NCBI RefSeq assembly: GCF_027158205.1 | Contig: NZ_JAPVLU010000035.1 | Coordinates: forward strand, 1 to 64,000 | DNA: 64,000 bases | Source of the DNA: Streptomyces sp. H39-S7 | Lineage (GTDB): Bacteria > Actinomycetota > Actinomycetes > Streptomycetales > Streptomycetaceae | Direction: 5' to 3' | Shown here: in pieces, positions 52,334 through 60,588 of the stretch | How the letters are laid out: each line of letters begins with the position of its first letter | Position numbering within the stretch: the stretch's first letter is position 1 | Made by a program: the position numbers and the translations under genes | The notes under the pieces: generated by a model | What the model was told of the DNA's origin: nothing | The model's input: the letters and a program-made list of their open reading frames with translations, nothing else | Database searches by the model: none

Positions 52334-53688
52334 TCCCGCTCAGCGTGGGCGAGATCGCCGCGGTCGTCGGCGGCACGGTCGTCGGCGGCACGGTCTCCAG
52401 TGACGGCACCGTGACGGTGACCGCGCCCGCCGTGCTCGACAGTCGACAGGCCGAGCCGGGCGGGCTGTTCGTCGCCTTCACCGGCGAGCAGGCCGACGGC
52501 CACGACTACGCCCGCGAGGCCGGTCGGGCCGGCGCGGTGGCCGTGCTCGGCTCCCGGCCCACGCCGCTGCCCACCGTCGTCGTCCCGGACGCCCGAGCCG
52601 CGCTGCGGGCGCTCGCCACCCACGTCGTGGCCCGACTGCGCGACGGACTGACCGTGGTCGGACTGACCGGCTCCCAGGGCAAGACCGGGACCAAGGACCT
52701 GCTGGCGGCCCTGCTGTCGAGCGTCGCGCCGACGATCGCCACGATCGGCTCGCTCAACAACGAGCTCGGCGTGCCGCTCACCATGCTGCGCGCCGACGCG
52801 GCCACCCGGTTCCTCGTCCTGGAGATGGGAGCCCGCCACATCGGCGACATCGCCGCGCTCACCGGCCTGGTCGCGCCCGACATCGCCGTCGTCCTGAATG
52901 CCGGCAAGGCCCACCTCGGCGAGTTCGGATCGCGCGAGGCCATCGCTACGACCAAGGGCGAGCTGGTGCGGGGGCTGGCACCCGGCGGCACCGCCGTCCT
53001 GAACGCCGACGATCCCCGGGTGGTCGCGATGCGCTCACTCACCGAAGGACCGGTACTGACCTTCGGTCGCGCGGACCACGCCGACGTGCGGATGCTCGGC
53101 CTGGCGTTGGATCCGCTCGGCCGGCCGTCCTTCACCCTGCGGACCGCCGGCACGTCGGTTCCCGTCGCACTGCCGCTCGTGGGCGCCCACCAGGCGCTCA
53201 ACGCGTCGGCCGCCGCGGCAGCGGGGCTGGCTGTCGGCATACCCCTCGACCTGGCAACGGCGGCGCTGGCCACTGTCTCGCTGTCGAAGTGGCGCATGGA
53301 ACTGCGCGACCTCACCGGCGGCGCGACGCTCCTCAACGACACCTACAACGCCAACCCCGACTCGACCCGCGCCGCCCTGGACGCGCTGGCGGCAATCCAG
53401 GGCGGGCGCCGCATCGCCGTGCTCGGCGAGATGCTCGAGCTCGGTGACGTCAGCGCGGCCGAACACCGCGCCGTCGGGGAGTACGCCTCCTCCCGGGCCG
53501 ACCTGGTGGTCGCGGTCGGTGAGGCCGCCCGACCGATCGCCGACGGCGCGGGAGAGCGGGCGGTGGCGCTCGCCGACAACGACGCGGCCGTCGAGTGGCT
53601 GCGCGGCCACCTCGCCGCCGACGACGTGGTGCTCGTCAAGGCCTCCCGCGGGGCGCGCCTCGACGAAGTCGCCGCCGCCCTCGCGTAG
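52330..53688 (+). CDS. murF: UDP-N-acetylmuramoyl-tripeptide--D-alanyl-D-Ala/D-Lac ligase MurF
   Basis: A Mur ligase of 452 residues: an N-terminal UDP-binding domain (LSVGEIAAVVGGTVVGGTV), ATP loop GLTGSQGKTGTKDLLAALL (Lys-Thr), VLEMGARHIGDIA, NAGKAHLGEFGS and the C-terminal LLNDTYNANPDSTRAAL and GEMLELGD. It adds the terminal dipeptide or depsipeptide to the UDP-muramyl tripeptide. A housekeeping copy is expected in the cell-division cluster, so this one is probably a second, resistance-linked MurF that accepts D-Ala-D-Lac, as seen near some glycopeptide clusters. Its start is ATG-coupled to the 27-codon leader ORF. It runs opposite to vanHAX from the shared control region. Confidence 0.93.
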   Translation: MIPLSVGEIAAVVGGTVVGGTVSSDGTVTVTAPAVLDSRQAEPGGLFVAFTGEQADGHDYAREAGRAGAVAVLGSRPTPLPTVVVPDARAALRALATHVVARLRDGLTVVGLTGSQGKTGTKDLLAALLSSVAPTIATIGSLNNELGVPLTMLRADAATRFLVLEMGARHIGDIAALTGLVAPDIAVVLNAGKAHLGEFGSREAIATTKGELVRGLAPGGTAVLNADDPRVVAMRSLTEGPVLTFGRADHADVRMLGLALDPLGRPSFTLRTAGTSVPVALPLVGAHQALNASAAAAAGLAVGIPLDLATAALATVSLSKWRMELRDLTGGATLLNDTYNANPDSTRAALDALAAIQGGRRIAVLGEMLELGDVSAAEHRAVGEYASSRADLVVAVGEAARPIADGAGERAVALADNDAAVEWLRGHLAADDVVLVKASRGARLDEVAAALA

Positions 53689-53756
53689 TGCGGCGGGAGG
53701 AGCCGGACAGCGCGCCGGCAGTCGCGACCCCCCAGGAATCCCAGGGGGATCCCAGG

Positions 53757-54920
53757 TCATCGTCTGCGCCGCTTCATGTAGTGGTCGAAGGCCCGGTAGA
53801 CCATCGGCCGCAGGGGCAGGTCCCACTCGCCGACGTACCTCACCGCCTGACCGCCGGTGCCGACCTTGAACTGGATCAGCCCGACGTGCGGGTCGTCGGC
53901 GTCCAGGGTGGGGGTGATGCCGCGCAGGTCGTAGACGTCACAGCCGGCCGCGAGCGAGTCACGGATCATCGTCCACTGGCAGGCGTTGGAGCCGCGCACG
54001 TCACGCTTGTCGGTGGAGGAGGCGCCGTAGGAGTAGCAGGCGTGGGCGCCGACGCGGACCAGGATGGCGGCGGCGACCAGGTCGCCCTGGTGGTGGGCCA
54101 GGTAGACCCTGATCCGACCGGGATCCTCGGCGCTCAGCTCCGCGAACATGGTTTCGAAGTAGCGCAGCGGCCGGGGAGTGAAGCGGTCACGCCCGGCGGT
54201 GTGGACGTACAGGTCGTGGAACGCCTTCACGTCCTCACCGACGCTGACCTCGACTCCCTCCTTGGCCGCCTTCCTGATGTTGCGGCGCCAGAGCTGGTTC
54301 ATACCCCTGAGCAGGTCGTCCTCCGTCCTGCCGGCCAGCGGGACCTCGTACTTGTACTGCGGATGCCCGACTCCGAAGCCGTCCTCCGGGCTCTGCGGCA
54401 ACCAGCCGGCGTCCCTGAGGCGGCTGGTCACGTGGGCGCCGACCGCGTCGGCCCGCCGGCTCCGCATCCCGGTGAGCCGCTGGATGCCCGGGTCGGCGAC
54501 GCCCTCCTTGACCTGGTCGGCGCCCCAGGTGTGGGTGCGCACCGGCGGGCCGAGCCGGATCGCGAACGCACCGTGCGCCTTGAGGTGAGCCGCCAGCGGG
54601 TCGAGCCACGCGTCGAGCTCGCCGGTCCAGTCGATGACCGGGCCTTCGGGCAGGTAGGCCAGCGTGAAGCGCTCGAGCCGCGGCACCGGGCGGTGCAGAA
54701 CGAGCCCGGCGCCGACCAGCTGCCGGCCGTGGAACCAGCCGAGGGATTCGCTGCGCCACTCCGTCTTGACGCGGCCCCACGCCGGGGTCTGCAGGAAGCT
54801 GACCGACCGCTGGGCCCGCACGAACGCCAAGTGCTCGGCGGCGCTGATCGGCCCGACGGTCAGGCCCGGCGAGGGCGCCGGGCGCCGGTCCGCTGTTCGT
54901 GCTCGTTCGCTGTTGGACAT
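53757..54920 (-). CDS. vanK: FemX-like cross-bridge transferase VanK
   Basis: A 387-residue FemABX peptidyltransferase with doubled GNAT folds (SFLQTPAWGRVKTEWRSESL, then RNIRKAAKEGVEVSVGE, then YGASSTDKRDVRGSNACQWT and the VGLIQFKVGTGG end). VanK in Streptomyces adds the Gly branch to precursors ending in D-Lac, and is essential when wall synthesis has switched to D-Lac. The ATG follows the third copy of the 47-bp van promoter block. It converges with murF, 68 bp from its stop. Confidence 0.93.
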   Translation of the reverse strand: MSNSERARTADRRPAPSPGLTVGPISAAEHLAFVRAQRSVSFLQTPAWGRVKTEWRSESLGWFHGRQLVGAGLVLHRPVPRLERFTLAYLPEGPVIDWTGELDAWLDPLAAHLKAHGAFAIRLGPPVRTHTWGADQVKEGVADPGIQRLTGMRSRRADAVGAHVTSRLRDAGWLPQSPEDGFGVGHPQYKYEVPLAGRTEDDLLRGMNQLWRRNIRKAAKEGVEVSVGEDVKAFHDLYVHTAGRDRFTPRPLRYFETMFAELSAEDPGRIRVYLAHHQGDLVAAAILVRVGAHACYSYGASSTDKRDVRGSNACQWTMIRDSLAAGCDVYDLRGITPTLDADDPHVGLIQFKVGTGGQAVRYVGEWDLPLRPMVYRAFDHYMKRRRR

Positions 54921-54967
54921 GCCACGACTCAAGGCAGCGGGGTGTTGCCGGCACGTATGCGGTTTTC
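54921..54967 (-). promoter_or_regulatory. Conserved VanR-type promoter of vanK
   Basis: Reading toward vanK the block contains AACCGCATACGTGCCGGC and CTTGAGTCG, ending at the vanK ATG with the same 47-bp spacing as at vanH and the murF leader. It shares the vanK-vanR divergent gap with the vanR promoter. Confidence 0.75.
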
Positions 54968-54994
54968 GTTACGCCGACGATATGTGCCGACTCG

Positions 54995-55000
54995 TAGCAT
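54995..55000 (+). promoter_or_regulatory. -10 element of a probably leaderless vanR message
   Basis: TAGCAT lies 7 nt before the vanR ATG, the distance seen in leaderless genes, and no ribosome site is present. The preceding CCGACGATATGTG also recurs in the vanH-murF gap. Confidence 0.55.
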
Positions 55001-55007
55001 CGTGGAC

Positions 55008-55703
55008 ATGCGTGTGTTGATCGTCGAGGACGAGCCCTATATGGCGGAAGCCATCCGTGACGGCCTGCGCCGGGAAGCGATCGCCGCCGACATCGCAGGT
55101 GACGGCGACACAGCGCTGGAGCTGCTGAGCATCAACGCCTACGACATCGCCGTCCTCGACCGCGACATCCCCGGACCGTCCGGTGACGAGATCGCCAAGA
55201 GCATCATCGCCTCCGGCAGCGGCATGCCCATCCTCATGCTCACCGCCGCCGACCGTCTCGACGACAAGGTCTCCGGGTTCGAACTCGGCGCCGACGACTA
55301 CCTCACGAAGCCCTTCGAACTCCGAGAACTGACCCTCAGACTGCGGGCCCTCGACCGCAGACGAGCCCACCACCGGCCTCCCGTGCGGGAGATCGCCGGT
55401 CTGCGGCTGGACCCGTTTCGCCGAGAGGTCTACCGGGACGGCCGCTACGTCGCGCTGACCCGTAAGCAGTTCGCCGTCCTCGAAGTCCTCATCGCCGCCG
55501 AAGGCGGTGTCGTCAGCGCGGAGGAGCTGCTGGAACGGGCGTGGGACGAGAACGCCGACCCGTTCACCAACGCCGTGCGGATCACCGTCTCGGCCCTGCG
55601 CAAACGGCTCGGCGAACCCTGGATCATCGCCACCGTGGCCGGCGTCGGCTACCGCATCGACACGCAACCCGCGCCCGGACCCGTGGGAGGCGCGCGTGGA
55701 TAG
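55008..55703 (+). CDS. vanR: Response regulator VanR
   Basis: An OmpR/PhoB-type regulator of 231 residues, the same length as Streptomyces coelicolor VanR. The receiver domain has VEDEPYMAEAI, phospho-acceptor Asp in AVLDRDIPGPSGDE and Lys in DYLTKPFEL. The C-terminal winged helix has LTRKQFAVLEVLIAAEGGVV and ITVSALRKRLGEPW. It should activate the three conserved promoter blocks at vanH, murF and vanK. The frame is open for 1.4 kb upstream, but the ATG at 55008 fits the family and the promoter. Confidence 0.95.
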   Translation: MRVLIVEDEPYMAEAIRDGLRREAIAADIAGDGDTALELLSINAYDIAVLDRDIPGPSGDEIAKSIIASGSGMPILMLTAADRLDDKVSGFELGADDYLTKPFELRELTLRLRALDRRRAHHRPPVREIAGLRLDPFRREVYRDGRYVALTRKQFAVLEVLIAAEGGVVSAEELLERAWDENADPFTNAVRITVSALRKRLGEPWIIATVAGVGYRIDTQPAPGPVGGARG

Positions 55704-56799
55704 GGAACCCGGGCTGAGCGTGCGCTTCAAACTCACCCTCACCTACGCCGGATTCCTCATGCTCTCCGGTGTCCTGCTGCTCGCCGCGATGTGGGTGTTC
55801 GTCCTGCGCCACCTGCCCGCCTACACGAACGTCTCCGGAGGGGTGCTGCCCCGCTCCTACCTGCTGCGCGACTTCGGGACGGCCGTGGGTGCGATCCTGC
55901 TCTTCCTGCTGGCGTTCGGCCTGCTGGGAGGATGGCTCCTCGCCGGCCGCATGCTCGCCCCCCTGACCCGGATCACCCACGCCACCCGCACGGCCACGAA
56001 CGGATCGCTCTCCCACCGCATCCGGCTGCCGGGCCGCGCGGACGAGTTCCGCGAGCTCGCCGACGCCTTCGACACGATGCTCGCGCGGCTCGAAGCACAC
56101 GTCGCCGAACAGCGCAGATTCGCGGCCAACGCCTCGCACGAGCTGCGCACCCCGCTGGCGATCTCGAAAACCCTCCTCGACGCGGCCCGCACCGATCCGG
56201 ACCGCGACACCGGCCTGCTCATCGACCGCCTCCAGTCCGTCAACACCCGAGCGATCGACCTGACGGAGGCCCTGCTCCTGGTCAGCCGCGCCGAGCAGCG
56301 GTCCTTCACCCGAGAACGCGTCGACCTGTCCCTTCTGGCGGAGGAAGCCACCGAAACACTCCTCCCCCTCGCGGAGAAGCACGGCGTCAGCATCGAGGCC
56401 TCCGGTGACATCACCCCCACGATCGGATCGCCGGCGCTCCTGCTGCAGCTGACCATGAACCTCGTGCAGAACGCGATCGTCCACAACCTGCCGCAGCAGG
56501 GCAGCATCTGGGTACATACCGGCGTCCGCCCCGGGACTGTGGTGCTCACCGTCGAGAACACCGGCGACCGGCTCACCCCGCAGCTGGTCTCGACACTGAC
56601 CGCACCGTTCCAGCGTGGCACCGAGCGCATCCACACCGACCACGCAGGAGTCGGCCTGGGTCTGGCCATCGTCAAGACCATCACCCAGGCCCACGACGGG
56701 ACACTCACCCTCACCCCGCGCGCCGCCGGCGGGATCCGCATCACGGTGGAACTGCCCGCGATGCCCCGCACAGCGACAGCTGACGGATCAAGGGCATAA
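55696..56799 (+). CDS. vanS: Sensor histidine kinase VanS
   Basis: A 367-residue kinase with two membrane helices (LTYAGFLMLSGVLLLAAMWV and AVGAILLFLLAFGLLGGWLL) around a short outer loop of about 30 residues (LRHLPAYTNVSGGVLPRSYL). In Streptomyces VanS proteins this loop is the region that detects glycopeptides. HAMP, HisKA with ASHELRTPLAISKTLL and HATPase_c with LVQNAIVHNLPQ and VGLGLAIVKT follow. GGGAGG 5 nt before GTG 55696 and an 8-nt overlap with vanR show coupled expression. Confidence 0.95.
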   Translation: MDREPGLSVRFKLTLTYAGFLMLSGVLLLAAMWVFVLRHLPAYTNVSGGVLPRSYLLRDFGTAVGAILLFLLAFGLLGGWLLAGRMLAPLTRITHATRTATNGSLSHRIRLPGRADEFRELADAFDTMLARLEAHVAEQRRFAANASHELRTPLAISKTLLDAARTDPDRDTGLLIDRLQSVNTRAIDLTEALLLVSRAEQRSFTRERVDLSLLAEEATETLLPLAEKHGVSIEASGDITPTIGSPALLLQLTMNLVQNAIVHNLPQQGSIWVHTGVRPGTVVLTVENTGDRLTPQLVSTLTAPFQRGTERIHTDHAGVGLGLAIVKTITQAHDGTLTLTPRAAGGIRITVELPAMPRTATADGSRA

Positions 56800-56848
56800 C
56801 GCGCGCCCACGGCTCCCGACGCCGGACCGCGGCCGCACAGGAGGCCGT

Positions 56849-57742
56849 TCAGACGACCATGACCCGGCGCCCGCGTGTGTGACCGGCCTGGCTGTCGATG
56901 TGCGCCGCCGCGGCCTCGGCGAGGGTGTACGACTTCTCGACCGGGATGTGGAGTTTTCCCCGCGCGATGAGGCCTGCGGCCTCGGCGAGCGCTTCCGGCA
57001 CGCTCCCGGCCACGCCCGAGAATCGGACCCCGTGCTCCGGCGCGGCGAGATCGGCTATGGAGATCACCCTGTGCGGATCCCCGGTCAGCTCGACGAGTTC
57101 ACGGATCACACCCGAGCCGGCCAGATCGAGGGCAGCGTCCACGGGGCCGAGCTGCCGCACCCGCTCGACCCAGCCCTCGCCGTAGGTCGTGGCAAGGGCG
57201 CCCAAGCTCCGCAGATAGTCCTGGTTCGCGGCCCCGGCCGTGCCGATCACCCTGATGCCGCGGTCGCGGGCGATCTGCAGCACCGCCGATCCGACTCCCC
57301 CGGACGCACCGCTGGCCAGCAACGTCTGCCCGGGCCGTACCCCGACCTCACGAATGATGCGCAGCGCGGTCTCGACCACGGAGGGATATCCGGCCGCCTC
57401 TTCGAACGTGAGGCCCTCGGGCATCCGGGCCCAGGCCGACAGCACGGCGAACTCGGCATAGGTGCTGGATCCTTCGCCGAACACGTGGTCGCCGACCTGA
57501 ACCCCTACGACGCCCTCACCGACCTCGTCCACCACCCCGGAGGCGTCCAGCCCGACGCCGGCGGGCAACTCGGTGGGATGGGCCTTCAGGACCTGGCCCT
57601 CACGGACCCTCCAATCGGCGGGATTCACGCCCGCCGCCCGCACCGTGATGCGTATGCGGCCGGGGCCCGCGTGGGGTTCCTCGGCGTCTATGAGGCGCAG
57701 AACGTCCGGACCGCCGAATTCGGCGAAGCTCACTTTCTTCAT
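56849..57742 (-). CDS. NADPH:quinone oxidoreductase-like zinc-free MDR protein
   Basis: A 297-residue medium-chain reductase: GroES-like part MKKVSFAEFGGPDVLRLIDA, GLDASGVVDEVGEGVVGVQV, GDHVFGEGSST, and the NADPH site LLASGASGGVGSAVLQIARD. The structural and catalytic zinc Cys residues are absent, as in quinone oxidoreductases. ATG 57742 is preferred; a start at 57796 would cover the operator region. It is divergent from a TetR regulator with two palindromes in the 71-bp gap, so it is almost surely TetR-controlled. The substrate is probably a quinone or enone. Confidence 0.9.
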   Translation of the reverse strand: MKKVSFAEFGGPDVLRLIDAEEPHAGPGRIRITVRAAGVNPADWRVREGQVLKAHPTELPAGVGLDASGVVDEVGEGVVGVQVGDHVFGEGSSTYAEFAVLSAWARMPEGLTFEEAAGYPSVVETALRIIREVGVRPGQTLLASGASGGVGSAVLQIARDRGIRVIGTAGAANQDYLRSLGALATTYGEGWVERVRQLGPVDAALDLAGSGVIRELVELTGDPHRVISIADLAAPEHGVRFSGVAGSVPEALAEAAGLIARGKLHIPVEKSYTLAEAAAAHIDSQAGHTRGRRVMVV

Positions 57743-57758
57743 GCGGTCGACCGTAACA

Positions 57759-57811
57759 CTAACGGTTAGGTTTTTGTACTTGATCCGTCTTCGCATCTGA
57801 TAGTGTCAGAT
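57759..57811. promoter_or_regulatory. Two TetR-type operators in the divergent gap
   Basis: CTAACGGTTAG (57759-57769) and ATCTGATAGTGTCAGAT (57795-57811, 6-bp arms, 5-bp spacer). The first lies 16 bp before the oxidoreductase start and the second 2 bp before the TetR start. Confidence 0.7.
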
Positions 57812-57813
57812 CC

Positions 57814-58455
57814 ATGACCGTGCCGCCCGGACGCCGCGAACGCAAGAAGGCCGCGACGCGCCAGAACATCGCCGACACCGCCCTGCGGCTCTTCCTGGAA
57901 CGCGGGTACGACGCCGTGGGAATCCGCGACGTGGCCGCGGACGCCGACGTGGCCGTCACCACGCTCTTCTCCCACTTCGCCTCGAAAGAGGCCCTGGTCT
58001 TCGAGCAGGACGAGAATTTCGAGCACCGCCTCGCACAGGCGGTCAGCGGCCGGGCGCCCCACGAGGCGCTCATCCCCGTGCTGCGCCGCGAGATGCGGGC
58101 CATGGTGCGCCATTGCGCGGCGCCCGGTTCCGCCCCGGTCTGGCGCATGATCGACGCGTCACCCGCCCTGCGGGAGTACGAGGAGTCGATGCGGTTGCGG
58201 CATGCGGAGTCGCTGGCAACGGCCATCGCCGCGGATCTCGATCTGCCGCCGACCACGACGGCCTGCCGGACGGTCGCACGGTTCGTGGTCAACGCCCATT
58301 CGCTGGCCCGTGAGGCGGCTGATCCGAGCGTGGCGGTGGACGAGATCTTCCAGATGATCGAGGCCGCCTGGAATGCGACCGACCTTCCCCGCCACCCGCG
58401 CGTCGTCGCGTCTCCAGGCAGCGCAGGGACCGGTCGGGCTGCGGGGAGTCGCTGA
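57814..58455 (+). CDS. TetR-family transcriptional regulator
   Basis: A helix-turn-helix at residues ~10-55 (TRQNIADTALRLFLERGYDA, IRDVAADADVAVTTLFSHFA) is followed by an all-helical ligand domain. The 213-residue length is normal. ATG 57814 lies at the edge of a palindrome, so it probably represses itself and the divergent quinone oxidoreductase until a small electrophile or drug binds. Confidence 0.93.
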   Translation: MTVPPGRRERKKAATRQNIADTALRLFLERGYDAVGIRDVAADADVAVTTLFSHFASKEALVFEQDENFEHRLAQAVSGRAPHEALIPVLRREMRAMVRHCAAPGSAPVWRMIDASPALREYEESMRLRHAESLATAIAADLDLPPTTTACRTVARFVVNAHSLAREAADPSVAVDEIFQMIEAAWNATDLPRHPRVVASPGSAGTGRAAGSR

Positions 58456-58530
58456 ACACCCCCAGGAGAACCGGGGGCACCACGGGTGACGTACGGCGGC
58501 GCGTCGGGCGGTCTGCTTACACTGGCGGAC

Positions 58531-58914
58531 ATGGCATGCCGCATCAGTGAACTGGTCATCGACTGTACCGATCCCGACCGGCTCGCCGCCTTCTGGAGCG
58601 AGGTCCTGGGCTACGTCGAACTCGGTCGGGAGGATGACGGGAGCATCGAGATCGGGCCGCCCGACGCCGGCTTCGGCGGCCCGCAGCCCACCCTCGTCCT
58701 CAGCCCCAGCAGCGATACGCGGCGCGGCAAGCTCCCGCTGCACATCGACGTCAACGCCACCGACCGCGACCAGGAAGCCGAGCTGCAGCGGCTGTTCGCC
58801 CTCGGGGCCAGAACCGCCGACGTCGGCCAGAGCGGCACCGAGAGCTGGCACTGCCTGGCCGACCCGGAAGGCAACGAGTTCTGCCTCCTGCGCACCCGGC
58901 TCCCACCCCTGTAA
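58531..58914 (+). CDS. VOC-family (glyoxalase-like) protein
   Basis: A 127-residue protein of the Glyoxalase_6 type (ISELVIDCTDPDRLAAFWSE, LGREDDGSIEIGPP, LHIDVNATDRDQEAEL, LADPEGNEFCLL), common in Streptomyces and of unknown substrate. ATG 58531 has no ribosome site but a TACACT hexamer 7 nt upstream, so the message may be leaderless. A start at 58486 would read over this promoter. Confidence 0.87.
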   Translation: MACRISELVIDCTDPDRLAAFWSEVLGYVELGREDDGSIEIGPPDAGFGGPQPTLVLSPSSDTRRGKLPLHIDVNATDRDQEAELQRLFALGARTADVGQSGTESWHCLADPEGNEFCLLRTRLPPL

Positions 58915-58983
58915 CCACCCGCGGCCGGACGCGGAACCGTCCGGCCGTGCGAAGGGAGCCCGCTTCGGGGTACGGAGTCCGGC

Positions 58984-59337
58984 TCAGCGCCCGGCGGTGG
59001 TGCGGCGACGGTTGACCAGCACCAGACCGGCGCCCGCGCCGAGCGCGACCGCCGCGCCGCCGACGGCCCACTGCGTGCCGTCCCCTGCGCCGGTGGAGGC
59101 AAGCGTCCGGAGGGCCCGCAGCTGGTCATCGGCGAAGCGAGCCCGGAACTGGCCCACCTCGAGGAAGTACCGCAGGTCCTCCGGATTACCGTCCAGCGCC
59201 TTCTGCGCCAGCTCCCGCACGCGCCGGCCGGTGTTCTTGTCGGCGAGCATCCTGGCGATGGCGACCCGGTCGTCGTCCGCCGAAAGGCCCGGCCCCTTGG
59301 CGGCGTCGGCCGGCTGCGCATCCGTCATCCGCCTCAT
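58984..59337 (-). CDS. ALF-repeat protein with LAxTG-like sorting tail
   Basis: A 117-residue protein. Residues ~20-75 form an ALF-type repeat (DRVAIARMLADKNTGRRVRE, ALDGNPEDLRYFLEVGQFRA). LASTG, a hydrophobic stretch (WAVGGAAVALGAGAGLVLV) and the basic tail NRRR follow. This is the layout of class E sortase substrates in Streptomyces, yet there is no N-terminal signal peptide. It may be the end of a larger lost surface protein, or a membrane-anchored cytoplasmic protein. AGGAGG 6 nt before the ATG and ATGA overlap with the upstream gene show that it is translated. Confidence 0.7.
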   Translation of the reverse strand: MRRMTDAQPADAAKGPGLSADDDRVAIARMLADKNTGRRVRELAQKALDGNPEDLRYFLEVGQFRARFADDQLRALRTLASTGAGDGTQWAVGGAAVALGAGAGLVLVNRRRTTAGR

Positions 59338-59606
59338 GCCGGTTCCTCCTTGTACAGGACGAGGTGTTCGTGGAAGAGCACGCCCTCGCGGATGTCGCCC
59401 GTGGCGGTGAAGCCGGTGTCGTCGACGTAGTCGAGGTGGTGACCGGTCACCGTGTAGCGGCCGGTGTAGGCGCTGCGGCGCGCACCGCGGGCCTCGTCGT
59501 ATCGCCCGTCGGCGCGCAGCTCCTGCCGGATGTGTCCGTCCGCGGTCACCCACATCCCGACGACGTCCGCCCGTTCACCGGCGTTGCGGTTCGGCTGTTC
59601 CCTCAC
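59334..59606 (-). CDS. Atu4866-domain protein
   Basis: A 90-residue protein with the pattern VVGMWVTADGHIRQELRADG, then DEARGARRSAYTGRYTVTGH and FHEHLVLYKEE, which I recognise as the Atu4866/agrobacterial-type beta-barrel family. Members often sit next to XRE regulators and oxidoreductases. The function is unknown, perhaps ligand binding. AGGAG lies 9-13 nt before GTG 59606. The gene overlaps the ALF-repeat gene and is divergent from an XRE regulator that probably controls both. Confidence 0.78.
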   Translation of the reverse strand: MREQPNRNAGERADVVGMWVTADGHIRQELRADGRYDEARGARRSAYTGRYTVTGHHLDYVDDTGFTATGDIREGVLFHEHLVLYKEEPA

Positions 59607-59734
59607 CGTGTTCTCCTGTCGTTCGCAGCTGTCTGCGGCAAGCCTGGAGGGCGGCACGCACAGTGGCCAGGACAGGAGCTGCCTGGGTACGGCGCACCCA
59701 GGCACACCGGCGAAGGGCGGCTTAGCCTGAGGGG

Positions 59735-60577
59735 GTGACCAGCAACGATCTCGGAGACTTCCTGCGCGCCCGCCGCGCCCGCCTGCGGCCGGTCGATGTC
59801 GGCCTCGCCTCGTACGGGGCGCGCCGGGTGGCGGGGCTGCGGCGGGAGGAGGTCGCCGTTCTGGCCGGCATGAACAGTGACTACTACGCCCGTCTGGAAC
59901 AGGGCCGGGAGCGCAGCCCCTCCCCGCAGATCCTCGAGGCGATCAGCAGTGCGCTGCGGATGGACGACCAGGCGCGGGCACACCTGTACCGGTTGGCGGG
60001 CACCGCGCCGGACGGCGAGCGGCCGCAACCGAGGGAGACGGTCAATCCCGAGCTGCGGGCCCTGCTGGACGGGTACTCGACCGCCGTGGCGTTCGTCCTG
60101 AACCCGGCCACCGACTTCCTGGCGGCGAACGCCTTGGCCGACGCACTGTTCTCCCCGTTCGCGGCGGTGGACAACCTGACCCGTATGACGTTCCTCGATC
60201 CGGCCGCGCGAGGATTCTTCACGCGGTGGTCGCGGGCGGCCGAGGCGGTCGTGGCCGGGTTGCGTCACGCGCAGGGCCTGGACCCCCGCTACGGCCGCCT
60301 GCACGACCTCACGCGCTCCTTGAGCGAGACGAGTGAGGAGTTCGCGGCGCTGTGGGCCTCGCACACCGTTCACGAGAAGGTCCGGGACGCCAAGGAACTC
60401 GTCCACCCGGACATCGGGCCTCTGACCCTCTCCTTCCAGACGTTCGACGTCCGCGGAGCGCCTGGCCAGCAGTTGGTGATCTACCACGCCGAGCCGGGGA
60501 GCCACGCCGAGCAGGCGCTGTCGTTGCTCGGCAGCCTGAACGCCACCCGCCACCAGGAATCCGCCCCGGAGCGATGA
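59735..60577 (+). CDS. XRE-family regulator with MmyB-like ligand-binding domain
   Basis: A 280-residue regulator. The helix-turn-helix is at residues ~5-75 (LGDFLRARRARLRPVDVGLA, RREEVAVLAGMNSDYYARLEQG in part). An MmyB/PAS-like C-terminal domain follows (NPATDFLAANALADALFSPF, AEPGSHAEQALSLLGSLN), a type thought to bind fatty acids or other ligands. GTG start. It is divergent from the Atu4866/ALF pair across 128 bp and convergent with the amidohydrolase gene, 11 bp apart. It likely regulates the divergent pair. Confidence 0.9.
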   Translation: MTSNDLGDFLRARRARLRPVDVGLASYGARRVAGLRREEVAVLAGMNSDYYARLEQGRERSPSPQILEAISSALRMDDQARAHLYRLAGTAPDGERPQPRETVNPELRALLDGYSTAVAFVLNPATDFLAANALADALFSPFAAVDNLTRMTFLDPAARGFFTRWSRAAEAVVAGLRHAQGLDPRYGRLHDLTRSLSETSEEFAALWASHTVHEKVRDAKELVHPDIGPLTLSFQTFDVRGAPGQQLVIYHAEPGSHAEQALSLLGSLNATRHQESAPER

Positions 60578-60588
60578 GCCTTCCGTCC

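Noticed and set aside
53595..55007. N-terminal extension of VanR by ~470 residues
   Set aside because: The extension is antisense to vanK and unlike any protein; the family start and a -10 element fit ATG 55008.
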